A stretch of 64,000 nucleotides of DNA from Tropicimonas_B omnivorans (GCF_031846565.1 NZ_JAVRHL010000001.1:620001-684000); one strand, 5' to 3'. Positions 1-8,743 are shown, counted from the stretch's first letter. The notes: generated by a model from the sequence alone, not told the origin. Numbers and translations are program-made.

Positions 1-478
1 TTCGATGTGGAATCTCGCCGGGACGGACACGATCGACGGTCACCTGCTGTCCATCGCCGCGGAGCGGGTGCTGCATATCGACAGCGCCGTCCTGCCCACC
101 GGTGCCGCGCTGGACGTCTACGGCTGGCACTACGACTTCCGCGAGCCGAAGGAACTGGGGCCGGACGACCGTTTCGATCACAACTGGTGCCTGTCCGAGG
201 CGCGGGAGCCGATGCGACAGGTGGCAACGCTCGCGGCTCCGAACGGACCGACGCTGACGATCTCCACCACCGAGCCCGGCCTCCAGGTCTACACCGCGGA
301 CGGATACGAGGCGGAGGGCGTCGAGGGACTCGACGGGCGGAGTTACGGCAACCGGTGCGGGATCGCGCTGGAGCCGCAGTTCTGGCCGGATGCGCCGAAC
401 CACGACTGGTTTCCCTCCATCCGCCTCGATCCCGGCGAGCCGTGGACACACGTGACGCGGCTGTCCTTCACGCGCTGA
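1..478 (+). CDS. Aldose 1-epimerase (galactose mutarotase), C-terminal part
   Basis: Only the last ~158 residues are present; the gene enters from the left edge in frame and ends in TGA. The fragment carries the typical mutarotase ending: a CGIALEPQFWPDAPNH stretch, in which the Glu of ALEPQ matches the family's catalytic base, followed by an FPS..LDPGEPW segment and a final T..SF strand. The enzyme interconverts alpha and beta anomers of aldoses in the cytoplasm. The upstream half and its operon partners are outside the window, so sugar specificity cannot be judged. Confidence 0.85.
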   Translation, partial: SMWNLAGTDTIDGHLLSIAAERVLHIDSAVLPTGAALDVYGWHYDFREPKELGPDDRFDHNWCLSEAREPMRQVATLAAPNGPTLTISTTEPGLQVYTADGYEAEGVEGLDGRSYGNRCGIALEPQFWPDAPNHDWFPSIRLDPGEPWTHVTRLSFTR

Positions 479-524
479 CGCTTTACGCCTCGCAGGATGC
501 GGGCGGGCGCGGTAAGTCCGTGGC

Positions 525-1295
525 ATGACCGGCCTTCTGGATCTCGTCCCGCTCCCGCTTCTCGTTCTCGCCGCGTCCATCGCGGTGGGAGCCGGTGTCG
601 TGAAGGGCGCCACGGGCTTCGCCTTCCCGATGATCATGATCTCGACGCTCGGCTCCTTTCTGCCGCCTCAGATCGCGCTCGCGGCGCTGATCGTGCCAAC
701 GGTGGTGACGAACGGATTCCAGGCATTCCGGGAAGGACCGGCGGCGGCGTGGGACGCGGTTCGGGCGCATTGGCTCTTCGTCCTCGTCGTGTCGATCTGC
801 CTGATTTTGAGCGCTCAGCTCGTCGGCCTGCTGGATCCGCGGGTGATCTTCGCGGCAATCGGTGTGCCGATCACGCTCTTCGCGATCTTCCAGCTCGGCG
901 GGTGGCGCCTGCGCATCACGCCCGGCTCGAAGCGCAAGGTGGAGATCGGCGCGGCGGCCTTCGCGGGCGCCGTCGGCGGGTTCTCCGGTGTCTGGGGGCC
1001 GCCGACCGTGGCCTACCTGACCGCCCTCGACACGCCGAAGACGGAGGCCGTACGGACCCAAGGGGTGATCTTCGGCCTGTCCTCGATCCTGCTTCTGCTG
1101 GCGCACATGAATTCGGGCGTTCTGAACCCGCAGACCTGGCCGCTCAGCCTCGCCATGGTCGTCCCGGCGCTTCTGGGCCTCAAGATCGGGCAGGGCCTCC
1201 AGGACAGCATGGACCAGGTCCGCTTCCGGCGGTTCACGCTCATCGTCCTTGTCGTGGCCGGGCTGAACCTCATCCGGCGGGCCTTGGCGGGATAG
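525..1295 (+). CDS. TSUP family permease (TauE/SafE type)
   Basis: This 256-residue, very hydrophobic protein has about eight predicted membrane segments. The N-terminal GAGVVKGATGFAFP motif and the mid-protein GAVGGFSGVWGPP motif mark the two repeats of the TauE/SafE fold. Family members move sulfite, sulfoacetate or other small organic anions across the inner membrane; the substrate here cannot be read from sequence. It follows the epimerase by 46 bp on the same strand and converges on pckA, with a strong hairpin between them. Confidence 0.85.
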   Translation: MTGLLDLVPLPLLVLAASIAVGAGVVKGATGFAFPMIMISTLGSFLPPQIALAALIVPTVVTNGFQAFREGPAAAWDAVRAHWLFVLVVSICLILSAQLVGLLDPRVIFAAIGVPITLFAIFQLGGWRLRITPGSKRKVEIGAAAFAGAVGGFSGVWGPPTVAYLTALDTPKTEAVRTQGVIFGLSSILLLLAHMNSGVLNPQTWPLSLAMVVPALLGLKIGQGLQDSMDQVRFRRFTLIVLVVAGLNLIRRALAG

Positions 1296-1300
1296 GACGG

Positions 1301-1327
1301 GCGCGGCTCCGACCGGCGGAGCCGCGC
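1301..1327. terminator. Bidirectional hairpin between the TSUP permease and pckA
   Basis: A perfect 11-bp stem (GCGCGGCTCCG / CGGAGCCGCGC) with a 5-nt loop fills the 40-bp gap between two convergent genes. No U-tract follows on either side, so it is terminator-like by position and stability only. Confidence 0.6.
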
Positions 1328-1335
1328 GGGATCGT

Positions 1336-2934
1336 TCAGCCGATCGCCACGGCCTTCACGTCGTCATCGATATGGGCGAGGTACTGCTCGAAATTCTCGG
1401 CGAACATGTCCACCAGCTTGGAGGCCTGCGCATCGTAGGCCGCAGGATCGTCCCAGGTGGAGCGCGGATCCAGAAGGCCGTCGTCCACGCCCCGGACGGA
1501 GACCGGGACCTGGAAGCCGAAATTGGAATCCTTCCGGAAGTCCGAATCGTTGAGCGAGCCATCGAGTGCCGCGGTCAGCAGCGCGCGGGTCGCCTTGATC
1601 GGCATCCGGCTCCCGGTGCCGTAGGCGCCGCCGGTCCAGCCGGTATTCACCAGCCAGCAGGTCGCCCCATGCTCGGCGATCTTGCCGCGCAGGAGCTCCC
1701 CGTAGACTTCCGGCCGGCGCGGCATGAAGGGCGCGCCGAAGCAGGTCGAGAAGGTCGGCTCCGGCTCGGTCACGCCACGCTCGGTGCCGGCGACCTTCGA
1801 GGTGAAGCCCGACAGGAAGTGGTACATCGCCTGCGCCGGGGTCAGCCGCGCGATGGGGGGAAGCACGCCGAACGCATCGCAGGTCAGCATGATGATGTTC
1901 TTGGGGTGCCCGCCGAGACCGGTCTCGGAGGCGTTGGTGATGTAGTCCAGCGGATAGGCGCAGCGCATGTTCGCGGTCAGGCTGTCATCCTCGAAATCGA
2001 GGGCCAGCGTCTCGGGATCGAACACCATGTTCTCGATCACGGTGCCGAACATCGACGTCGTGCGGAAGATCTCGGGCTCCGCCTCGGGAGAGAGGGAGAT
2101 CGTCTTCGCGTAGCACCCGCCTTCGAAGTTGAACGTGCCCCGGTCGGACCAGCCGTGCTCGTCATCGCCGATCAGCGTGCGGTCCGGATCGGCGGAGAGC
2201 GTCGTCTTGCCCGTGCCCGACAGGCCGAAGAAGACCGCCGCGTCCACCGGGTTGCCGCTCGCGTGATTGGCCGAGCAGTGCATCGGCATGACGCCTTTCT
2301 CGGGCAACAGGTAGTTCAGCAGGGTGAAGACGGACTTCTTGTTCTCGCCGCTGTATTCAGTGCCGCCGATTAGGATCATCTTGCGGTCGAAGTTGAGGGC
2401 GATGACGGTCTCGCTCCGGCAATCGTGCTTCGCGGGGTCCGCCTTGAAGCCGGGGCAGTTCACGATGGTGAAGCCCGGTTCGAACGTGTCTAGCTCTGAC
2501 GGATCGGGACGGCGGAGGAGATGGCGGATGAAGAGGCCGTGCCATGCCAGTTCCGTCACCATCCGCACGTCGAGACGGAGGGCGGGATCGGCGCCGGCGA
2601 AGAGGTCCTGCACGAACATCTCGCGGCCCTGCATGTAGTCCAGCATGTCCGCGTGGAGCGCGTCGAAGCCTTCGGGGGACATCGCGGCGTTGTTGTCCCA
2701 CCAGATCGTGTCCGCCGTCGTCTCGGTGCGGACCACGTGCTTGTCCTTGGGAGAGCGACCCGTGAACTTGCCGGTCTCGACGAGAAGAGCGCCGCCGAGG
2801 CCGAGCGTTCCCTCGCGGCGCTCGATGGCGGCCTCAACGAGAGCGGGCTCGGCGAGATTGTAATGAACCGTGCCGAGGCCCGTCAGGCCCTGCGCGTCCA
2901 GTGTCAGGGACGGGTTCACGCGTCCGGTGCTCAT
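1336..2934 (-). CDS. pckA: Phosphoenolpyruvate carboxykinase (ATP)
   Basis: At 532 residues this has the usual length for ATP-dependent PEPCK, which converts oxaloacetate plus ATP to PEP, CO2 and ADP and opens gluconeogenesis. Visible signatures are GRSPKDK near residue 60, the kinase-1a P-loop GLSGTGKTTLSAD near residue 240 and the metal-binding LIGDDEHGW just after it. The gene is divergent from chvI, an arrangement conserved in alphaproteobacteria. A pair of palindrome-like operator candidates lies 151-184 bp upstream of its start codon. It converges on the TSUP permease gene. Confidence 0.97.
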   Translation of the reverse strand: MSTGRVNPSLTLDAQGLTGLGTVHYNLAEPALVEAAIERREGTLGLGGALLVETGKFTGRSPKDKHVVRTETTADTIWWDNNAAMSPEGFDALHADMLDYMQGREMFVQDLFAGADPALRLDVRMVTELAWHGLFIRHLLRRPDPSELDTFEPGFTIVNCPGFKADPAKHDCRSETVIALNFDRKMILIGGTEYSGENKKSVFTLLNYLLPEKGVMPMHCSANHASGNPVDAAVFFGLSGTGKTTLSADPDRTLIGDDEHGWSDRGTFNFEGGCYAKTISLSPEAEPEIFRTTSMFGTVIENMVFDPETLALDFEDDSLTANMRCAYPLDYITNASETGLGGHPKNIIMLTCDAFGVLPPIARLTPAQAMYHFLSGFTSKVAGTERGVTEPEPTFSTCFGAPFMPRRPEVYGELLRGKIAEHGATCWLVNTGWTGGAYGTGSRMPIKATRALLTAALDGSLNDSDFRKDSNFGFQVPVSVRGVDDGLLDPRSTWDDPAAYDAQASKLVDMFAENFEQYLAHIDDDVKAVAIG

Positions 2935-3299
2935 GTCTTAGCTGCTCCCTGGCGCCGCATAAGGCCCGCGGTGCCATGTGTAGATTGCCGTCAGCGGCGC
3001 GGAGGATGCGCGCCGACCAGCCCCTCCCGGCCCGGTCTGGACGATATATCACCCCCAGTCGGCGAGGGAACCGGAGCGGGGAGGGGTTAGCGCAACCAAG
3101 TGCAGGTTAGCGCAACCACGTCCGGTCCGGTTGCATGATGGCGGGACCAACTGTGGTGCAAATTAGTCATTCCTTTGCGTTTTCCGCCGCATTCTGGGCG
3201 CCATTGCTCACAGAATCGGCTTTCCGAGTTGATCGCTCGCGCGGAAATCGGGAGGTTGGCTGAAAAGAATGATAACGGGTAGTATAGGGGCTTGAGTGC
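2935..3299. promoter_or_regulatory. pckA-chvI divergent promoter region (365 bp)
   Basis: No gene is visible here. The region must hold the promoters of pckA (leftward) and chvI (rightward). Its clearest element is the tandem 14-bp repeat at 3085-3118. A sigma70-like pair, TTGGCT at 3256-3261 and TAGTAT at 3280-3285 (18-bp spacer), points at chvI but would start transcription only about 8 nt before the ATG, so it is tentative. Confidence 0.6.
3085..3118 (-). promoter_or_regulatory. Tandem LacI-family-like operator pair upstream of pckA
   Basis: The 14-mer GGTTAGCGCAACCA occurs twice, at 3085-3098 and 3105-3118, exactly 20 bp (about two helical turns) apart. Each copy is an imperfect palindrome (GGTT ... 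AACC around a GCGC core) resembling LacI/GalR-family operators. On the pckA strand it reads TGGTTGCGCTAACC. The rhizobial pckA regulator PckR belongs to the LacI family, so a similar regulator is a reasonable inference; no such regulator gene is in the window. Confidence 0.5.
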
Positions 3300-4004
3300 A
3301 TGTCACGCATCGCGCTTGTCGACGATGACAGGAACATTCTGACGTCCGTGTCCATGACGCTCGAGGCCGAAGGCTTCGAGGTCGAGACCTACAATGACGG
3401 GCAATCCGCGCTCGACGCCTTCAACCGGAAGCTTCCGGACATGGCCGTGCTCGACATCAAGATGCCTCGCATGGACGGGATGGATCTGCTGCAGCGCCTG
3501 CGCCAGAAGACGCAGATGCCGGTGATCTTCCTCACCTCCAAGGACGACGAGATCGACGAGGTTCTCGGGCTGCGGATGGGGGCGGACGACTACGTCAAGA
3601 AGCCCTTCAGCCAGCGCCTTCTCGTGGAGCGGATCCGCGCCCTCTTGCGCCGTCAGGACACGCTGGCGGGCGATGTCGCCGGCGTCGAGCCGGAAACGTC
3701 CCAGGTTCTGGAGCGCGGCCATCTGCGCATGGATCCCTTGCGTCACTCCGTCCAGTGGAAGGGCCGGGACGTGACGCTGACGGTGACGGAGTTCCTGCTG
3801 CTTCAGGCGCTTGCCCAGCGGCCGGGCTTCGTGAAGAGCCGGGACCAGCTCATGGACGTCGCGTATGACGATCAAGTCTACGTCGACGACCGGACCATCG
3901 ACAGCCACATCAAGCGACTTCGCAAGAAGATGCGCACGGTGGACGAGGACTTCCTCGCGATCGAGACGCTGTACGGAATCGGTTACCGCTACAACGAGGA
4001 ATAG
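3300..4004 (+). CDS. chvI: Response regulator ChvI, OmpR family
   Basis: This 234-residue regulator has an N-terminal receiver domain with acidic residues D8-D10, phospho-acceptor D52 (VLDIKMP) and a conserved Lys in DDYVKKPF. A C-terminal winged-helix domain carries TVTEFLLLQ and the terminal IETLYGIGYRY typical of OmpR-type DNA-binding domains. ChvI is the conserved alphaproteobacterial partner of ChvG, known in rhizobia and Brucella for responses to acidity and envelope stress. The gene precedes its kinase by 65 bp and is divergent from pckA. AGGGG lies about 9 nt before the ATG. Confidence 0.95.
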   Translation: MSRIALVDDDRNILTSVSMTLEAEGFEVETYNDGQSALDAFNRKLPDMAVLDIKMPRMDGMDLLQRLRQKTQMPVIFLTSKDDEIDEVLGLRMGADDYVKKPFSQRLLVERIRALLRRQDTLAGDVAGVEPETSQVLERGHLRMDPLRHSVQWKGRDVTLTVTEFLLLQALAQRPGFVKSRDQLMDVAYDDQVYVDDRTIDSHIKRLRKKMRTVDEDFLAIETLYGIGYRYNEE

Positions 4005-4069
4005 GACGCTCTCCGGAGGGTGTCTTTCGGGCGGGGACGGTCCCGTTCTGGCCTTGGAGGGGCTGTCGC

Positions 4070-5749
4070 TTGCGCGATACCAGACCTGGATATGACGGCG
4101 ACGTGGTCCTCGGCGAGGAGTATGTCAGCCCCGGCGGCGGTGATGCCGGCCTCGCTGCCAGCCGCGCGGAGCGCAATCCGCTCAGGGTGAACCGCTCTCC
4201 GCTCGCGCGGAAGATCATCACCTTCAACCTCATCGCCCTGCTGATCCTCATCGGCGGCATCTTCTGGCTGGACCCGTTCCGCGGGCCCCTCGCGGTGCAA
4301 CGCGGGGACGCGCTCTCACGCGAAGCGGCGCTCATTGCAAATGCCTTCGAGGTCCAGCTCCCGGGCGGTCTGCCCGTCAGTCTCGCGACAGGTGACGGGA
4401 TCGACGCGGCAGCCACCCTCGGCGCGATCGATCTCGCGGACGGGGCGCAGGCCTTCGTCTTCGATGCCGCCGGCACCCTCGTCGCCGAAGCCGAAGGGCC
4501 CGCTCTGGCCGAGGCTGGCGGGAGCGATACGGTCCTCATCGATGCGCTGAACTCGGTCTGGGGCCTCTTCGCCCGGGTCTTCACGCCCGGCGGGGAGCCC
4601 GGTCCGGGGGAGGCCGCCGAAGCGCTCGTCCGCCAGCTCGTTCCGGGAGCGACGGACGGCGCCGCGTCGGTTCCCGTCGAGGCGACCGGCCCGCAGGGGA
4701 CAATCTTCGCCGTGGCCGTTCCGATCCTGCAAGGGGACCGCACCGTCGGCGTCATCGGTCTGACCAGTGCCGCGACGGACCTTGATTCGCTGGCGCGCGG
4801 CGAGCGCGAACAGGCGCTGCAGATCTTCTTCATCGCGGTCTTTGTCTCGCTCGGTCTCAGCCTTCTTCTGGCGTCCACCATCGCCAACCCGCTGTCGGAC
4901 CTCGCCGCGGCGGCGGAGATCGGCCGGGACCGCCACTCGCGCAAGCTCAATCCCGGCCGCGTGCGCATCCCGGACCTGACCGGGCGCCCGGACGAGATCG
5001 GCCGGCTTTCGGGCGCGCTTCGCGGCATGGTCGCCGCGCTCTACGACCGGATCGACGCCAACGAGCAGTTCGCCGCGGACGTGGCTCACGAGATCAAGAA
5101 CCCGCTCGCCTCGCTCCGCTCCGCCGTCGTCACACTGCGCGTGGCCAAGCGGGAGGATCAGCGGGACCGGCTCCTCGACGTGATCGACCACGACGTGCGC
5201 CGCCTCGACCGGCTCGTCTCCGACATCTCCAACGCCTCCCGGCTCGACAGTGAGCTCGTGAAGGAGGAGGAGGAGAGCTTCGATCTGATCAAGATGGTCC
5301 GCAACCTGACCGACTACCTCGGCGAACAGGCGCGGGAGCGGGGCGTCGAGTTCATCACCGACCTGCCGCCGGGCCGCGTCGAGACGATGGGGCTGGAGGC
5401 AAGACTGGCGCAGGTCTTCGTCAACCTCATCACGAACGCGATTTCCTTCTGCGAGGAGGGAGACGCGGTGCGCGTCTGGGTCAGGCGGCGTGAGAACCGG
5501 GTGCTCGTCGTGGTCGAGGATACCGGGCCGGGCATCCCCGAGCAGGCGCTGACCAAGGTCTTCAACCGCTTCTACTCGGAGCGTCCGCCGGGGCAGTTCG
5601 GGGACCATTCCGGCCTCGGCCTCGCGATCTCCAAGCAGATCGTCGAATCGCATGGCGGCGTGATCTGGGCCGAGAACATCCGCCCCACCGATGCGGACAT
5701 CACGTCCGACCCGCTCGGCGCGCGATTCGTCGTCGGCCTGCCGATCTGA
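4070..5749 (+). CDS. chvG: Sensor histidine kinase ChvG
   Basis: This 559-residue inner-membrane kinase has a cytoplasmic N-terminal tail, a membrane helix near residues 49-67, a periplasmic sensor region, a second helix near 246-266, a HAMP segment, and a DHp domain whose VAHEIKNP box contains the phosphorylated H340. The ATPase domain has N, G1 (VEDTGPGIP) and G2 (SGLGLAIS) boxes. The TTG start is chosen because GGAGGGG lies about 9 nt before it. It phosphorylates ChvI, and in rhizobia is restrained by the periplasmic protein ExoR, which is not encoded in this window. hprK follows 3 bp after the stop. Confidence 0.94.
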   Translation: MRDTRPGYDGDVVLGEEYVSPGGGDAGLAASRAERNPLRVNRSPLARKIITFNLIALLILIGGIFWLDPFRGPLAVQRGDALSREAALIANAFEVQLPGGLPVSLATGDGIDAAATLGAIDLADGAQAFVFDAAGTLVAEAEGPALAEAGGSDTVLIDALNSVWGLFARVFTPGGEPGPGEAAEALVRQLVPGATDGAASVPVEATGPQGTIFAVAVPILQGDRTVGVIGLTSAATDLDSLARGEREQALQIFFIAVFVSLGLSLLLASTIANPLSDLAAAAEIGRDRHSRKLNPGRVRIPDLTGRPDEIGRLSGALRGMVAALYDRIDANEQFAADVAHEIKNPLASLRSAVVTLRVAKREDQRDRLLDVIDHDVRRLDRLVSDISNASRLDSELVKEEEESFDLIKMVRNLTDYLGEQARERGVEFITDLPPGRVETMGLEARLAQVFVNLITNAISFCEEGDAVRVWVRRRENRVLVVVEDTGPGIPEQALTKVFNRFYSERPPGQFGDHSGLGLAISKQIVESHGGVIWAENIRPTDADITSDPLGARFVVGLPI

Positions 5750-5752
5750 GCG

Positions 5753-6193
5753 ATGACGGAGGCGGGGGACCAGGGCGCAACCACCACGATCAGGGCCACC
5801 GCCATCGCGCGAGACGGACGCGCCGCGCTTCTGATGGGGCCGTCCGGCTCCGGCAAGTCCAGCCTCGCGCTCCGGCTGGCCGCCCTCGGGGGGCGGCTCG
5901 TCTCGGACGACATGACCCACGTTCGGCGCCGCGATCAGGTGCTCATCGCCTCCTGCCCGCGGCCAGAGCTTGCCGGCAAGATCGAGGCGCGAGGTGTCGG
6001 CATCATCGACATCCCCCATATCGAGCGGGCCGAGATCGTCCTTGCGGTCGAGTTGACCAATGGTCATGGCGTGCGGCACCCCGATCCCAGCACATTCGAG
6101 TTACTTGGCCTTCCAGTCACCTTGTATAGCGGTGCCGTATCGTCCCATTTTTGCGTGACGCTTCATCACCTGCTAGCCGGAAAGCCCGCGTGA
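5753..6193 (+). CDS. hprK: HPr kinase/phosphorylase, short alphaproteobacterial form
   Basis: This 146-residue protein consists only of the catalytic domain of HprK; Firmicute enzymes are about 310 residues with an extra N-terminal domain. The Walker A GPSGSGKS covers residues 29-36, and the EARGVGIIDIPHI segment matches the family signature. It phosphorylates and dephosphorylates a serine of HPr, here probably S50 of the protein encoded at 7514-7795. It sits between chvG and rapZ, and its TGA overlaps the rapZ GTG by 4 bases, suggesting coupled translation. Confidence 0.93.
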   Translation: MTEAGDQGATTTIRATAIARDGRAALLMGPSGSGKSSLALRLAALGGRLVSDDMTHVRRRDQVLIASCPRPELAGKIEARGVGIIDIPHIERAEIVLAVELTNGHGVRHPDPSTFELLGLPVTLYSGAVSSHFCVTLHHLLAGKPA

Positions 6194-7101
6194 ACGATCC
6201 CAGGCCAGACGCCGTGCGGTCCTGCCCCGAAGTCCCCCGCTTCCTCATCGTGACGGGTGTCTCCGGCGCGGGACGGACCGTCGCCCTCCGGGCGATGGAG
6301 GATATCGGTTTCGAACCCATCGACAACCTGCCGCTCTCGCTGCTCGGCACGCTTTCCGGGTCGACCGCCGAGGATCGGCGCGTCGTCGTCGGGGTCGGCA
6401 CGCGCAACCGCGACTTTTCTCCCGAGGCGCTCCTGGCGGCGCGGGGGCCGGACACGGTCCTCGTCTACCTCGACAGCCGGACCGACATCCTCGTGCGGCG
6501 CTACTCCGAAACCCGCCGTCGCCACCCGATCGGCGCCGAGACGGCGGAGGCCGGCGTCCTGCGCGAAATGGAGCTGCTGGCGCCGGTGCGGGACGGCGCG
6601 GACATGGTGATCGACACCTCCGAGATGACCCAGCACGATCTGCGCGCCGAAATGGAGCGGCGGTTCCGCTCGGGCCCGGCGCAGACGCGGCTGTCCGTGT
6701 CCGTGGAGAGCTTCTCCTATCGGCAGGGCATACCGGGCGGGCTCGATTTCGCGTTCGACTGCCGGTTTCTGGACAATCCGCATTGGGTCGAGGAATTGCG
6801 CCCGCTCGACGGGCGTTCGCCCGAAGTCGCTGCACATGTCGCCTCCGATCCGCGGCATGGCCCCTATCTCGAACAGGTTCTCGGGCTGCTGACCCTCGTC
6901 CTGCCGGCGCAGGCGGAGGAGGGCCGCGCCCATGTCGGGATCGGGTTCGGGTGCACCGGAGGGCAACACCGTTCCGTCGCGATGGTGGAGAGGGTGTCCA
7001 AGGCGCTTGCAGCCGGCGGATGGCAGGTGTCAACTCGTCACAGGGAAATCGAACGGCGGGCCGGCGGACAGGGCCGCGCCCTCACGGGGACAACGGCGTG
7101 A
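6190..7101 (+). CDS. rapZ: RapZ family nucleotide-binding protein (YvcJ/YhbJ)
   Basis: RapZ homologues bind nucleotides and, in enterobacteria, deliver small RNAs to RNase E. The alphaproteobacterial role is less clear. The protein has the P-loop GVSGAGRT, a VLVYLDSRTDIL strand and the highly conserved C-terminal GFGCTGGQHRSV. The GTG at 6190 is preferred over an upstream ATG at 6151: it gives 303 residues, near the family length, and a 4-base overlap with hprK. The stop overlaps the next start in the same way. Clustering with hprK, EIIA and HPr genes is a known conserved context. Confidence 0.92.
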   Translation: MNDPRPDAVRSCPEVPRFLIVTGVSGAGRTVALRAMEDIGFEPIDNLPLSLLGTLSGSTAEDRRVVVGVGTRNRDFSPEALLAARGPDTVLVYLDSRTDILVRRYSETRRRHPIGAETAEAGVLREMELLAPVRDGADMVIDTSEMTQHDLRAEMERRFRSGPAQTRLSVSVESFSYRQGIPGGLDFAFDCRFLDNPHWVEELRPLDGRSPEVAAHVASDPRHGPYLEQVLGLLTLVLPAQAEEGRAHVGIGFGCTGGQHRSVAMVERVSKALAAGGWQVSTRHREIERRAGGQGRALTGTTA

Positions 7102-7490
7102 TCGGCATCGTGATCGTGGCCCATGGCGGGCTGGCCCGCGAATATCTCGCGGCAGTGGAACATGTCGTCGGCCGGCAGGACGGTATCCGTGCGATCTCCA
7201 TCGCGGCGGACCACGACCGCAGCGAGAAGCAGGGCGAGATCTGCGATGCGGCGGACGCGGTGGACGACGGCTCCGGCGTGGTCGTCGTGACGGACATGTT
7301 CGGCGGCACGCCGTCCAACCTTTCCCTGCGGGCCTGCGCGCCGCAGAACCGCCGGATCCTCTTCGGCGCGAACCTCCCGATGCTGATAAAGCTGGCCAAA
7401 TCGCGACACATGCCCGTCGCCGATGCCGTGACGGTGGCCCTGAACGCCGGACGCAAGTATATCGACAGCTTCGACGGAGCGCCCGGCTGA
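7098..7490 (+). CDS. PTS EIIA component, mannose family
   Basis: This 130-residue protein matches the soluble EIIA-Man domain. IVIVAHGGLA carries the phospho-acceptor H9 (equivalent to H10 of E. coli ManX), followed by DMFGGTPSN. No EIIB, EIIC or EIID partner is nearby, so it likely acts as a regulatory phosphate acceptor from HPr rather than in sugar uptake. The GTG start overlaps the rapZ TGA by 4 bases. A good ribosome site (GGAGGAGAG) separates it from the HPr gene 23 bp downstream. Confidence 0.92.
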   Translation: MIGIVIVAHGGLAREYLAAVEHVVGRQDGIRAISIAADHDRSEKQGEICDAADAVDDGSGVVVVTDMFGGTPSNLSLRACAPQNRRILFGANLPMLIKLAKSRHMPVADAVTVALNAGRKYIDSFDGAPG

Positions 7491-7513
7491 GGCGGGCGGG
7501 AGGAGGAGAGGCG

Positions 7514-7795
7514 ATGACAAGCGGCACCGTGCGGCGCGAGCTGGCAATCGTGAACGAGAAGGGCCTGCACGCCAGGGCCTCGGCAAAGTTCGTGGAGACG
7601 GTGGAGAGGTTCGACGCGCGCGCCGAGGTCAGCCGCGACGGCATGTCCGCCTCGGGGGACAGCATCATGGGTCTTTTGATGTTGGCAGCTTCGAGGGGAA
7701 CCTCTATTGGTGTTGAGACCAGCGGCCCCGAGGCCGAAGCGCTGATGCAGGCGCTCGCCGCGCTGGTCGAGGACAGGTTCGGCGAGGACATGTAA
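7514..7795 (+). CDS. ptsH: HPr phosphocarrier protein
   Basis: A 93-residue HPr. NEKGLHARAS contains the phosphorylatable H19, and GDSIMGLLML contains S50, at the same 31-residue distance as His15 and Ser46 in Bacillus HPr. HPr passes phosphate from enzyme I to EIIA. The presence of S50 with hprK in the same operon predicts serine-phosphorylation control. Enzyme I is not in the window. The ATG at 7514 is preceded by GGAGGAGAG at optimal spacing. Confidence 0.95.
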   Translation: MTSGTVRRELAIVNEKGLHARASAKFVETVERFDARAEVSRDGMSASGDSIMGLLMLAASRGTSIGVETSGPEAEALMQALAALVEDRFGEDM

Positions 7796-7821
7796 GCGCC
7801 CCGCAGGAAAGGCCCGACGCT

Positions 7822-8739
7822 TTGGTTGACAGCCCGACGACTTCTCCACCGATCCTGATGCACGGATCCCGGAGCCTGCATGGTCAGGGCGACGGAACCG
7901 ATCTTGGCGAGCAGCCGTACGACCGTCGCCGGCTGTCCTACGCCTCGACTTTCGACAACCGCTGGCAGCGCCTGTCGATCCAGACGATGGAAGCTCTGAC
8001 GGGCAAGCTCCACCTGCTTCATCTCATCCGCAAGTTCGAGGCGATGGGCGTCCCCCACGGGCAGGCCTTCTGGCGGCAGGCGCTCGACGTGATGGGGATC
8101 GACCTTGCGACCCCGGCGGAGCAGATCGCCCGCATCCCGAAGGACGGCCCCCTCGTCATCGTTGCGAACCACCCGCACGGCCTGGTGGACGGCATGGTGC
8201 TGGCGGATCTCGTCGGGCGGCGGCGCACGGACTACAAGATCCTGACCCGGTCCCTTCTCACCGGCGTCGGCGAGATCGATCAGTTCATGATCCCGGTCCC
8301 CTTCGCGCATGAAAGCGACGCGCTGAAACAGAACCTCGAGATGCGGGCCAGGGCGATGGCGCATCTCGCCGATGGCGGCGTCGTGGTGCTCTTTCCTTCG
8401 GGCGTCGTGGCCGCGAGCCGGTCGATGTTCGGCCCGGTCGTCGAGGCGGACTGGAACCCCTTCACCGCGAAGATGATCCAGCGCAGCCGCGCTCAGGTCC
8501 TGCCGATCTTCTTTCCGGGGCGGAACAGCCGCTGGTATCAGATGGCCAACCGCGTGAGCGCGACGCTTCGGCAGGGCCTGCTGCTCTACGAGGTGAAGCA
8601 CGCCCTCAATCGCCCGCAGGCCCCCGTCGTGGGCGAGGTCATCGGGCGAGACGTGGTCGAGGGCTACGCCGGCAAGCCGCGGGACTTCATGCGCTGGCTT
8701 CGCGAGACCACTCTGTCCCTCGGCCCGGCACGCCGCTGA
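7822..8739 (+). CDS. PlsC-like lysophospholipid/glycerophosphate acyltransferase
   Basis: This 305-residue protein has an acyltransferase core starting with VIVANHPHGLVDG (N116-G124), a later FPSG block and a downstream FFPGRNSRWY segment. The catalytic box differs from the classical NHX4D: here H117 and D123 are five residues apart, as in the NHPxGxxDG subgroup. It probably acylates a lysolipid or glycerophosphate at the inner membrane; substrate unknown. The TTG start is supported by AGGAAAGG about 9 nt upstream, with an ATG at 7858 as alternative. It converges with the dehydrogenase gene, 4 bp apart. Confidence 0.78.
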   Translation: MVDSPTTSPPILMHGSRSLHGQGDGTDLGEQPYDRRRLSYASTFDNRWQRLSIQTMEALTGKLHLLHLIRKFEAMGVPHGQAFWRQALDVMGIDLATPAEQIARIPKDGPLVIVANHPHGLVDGMVLADLVGRRRTDYKILTRSLLTGVGEIDQFMIPVPFAHESDALKQNLEMRARAMAHLADGGVVVLFPSGVVAASRSMFGPVVEADWNPFTAKMIQRSRAQVLPIFFPGRNSRWYQMANRVSATLRQGLLLYEVKHALNRPQAPVVGEVIGRDVVEGYAGKPRDFMRWLRETTLSLGPARR

Positions 8740-8743
8740 CCGA

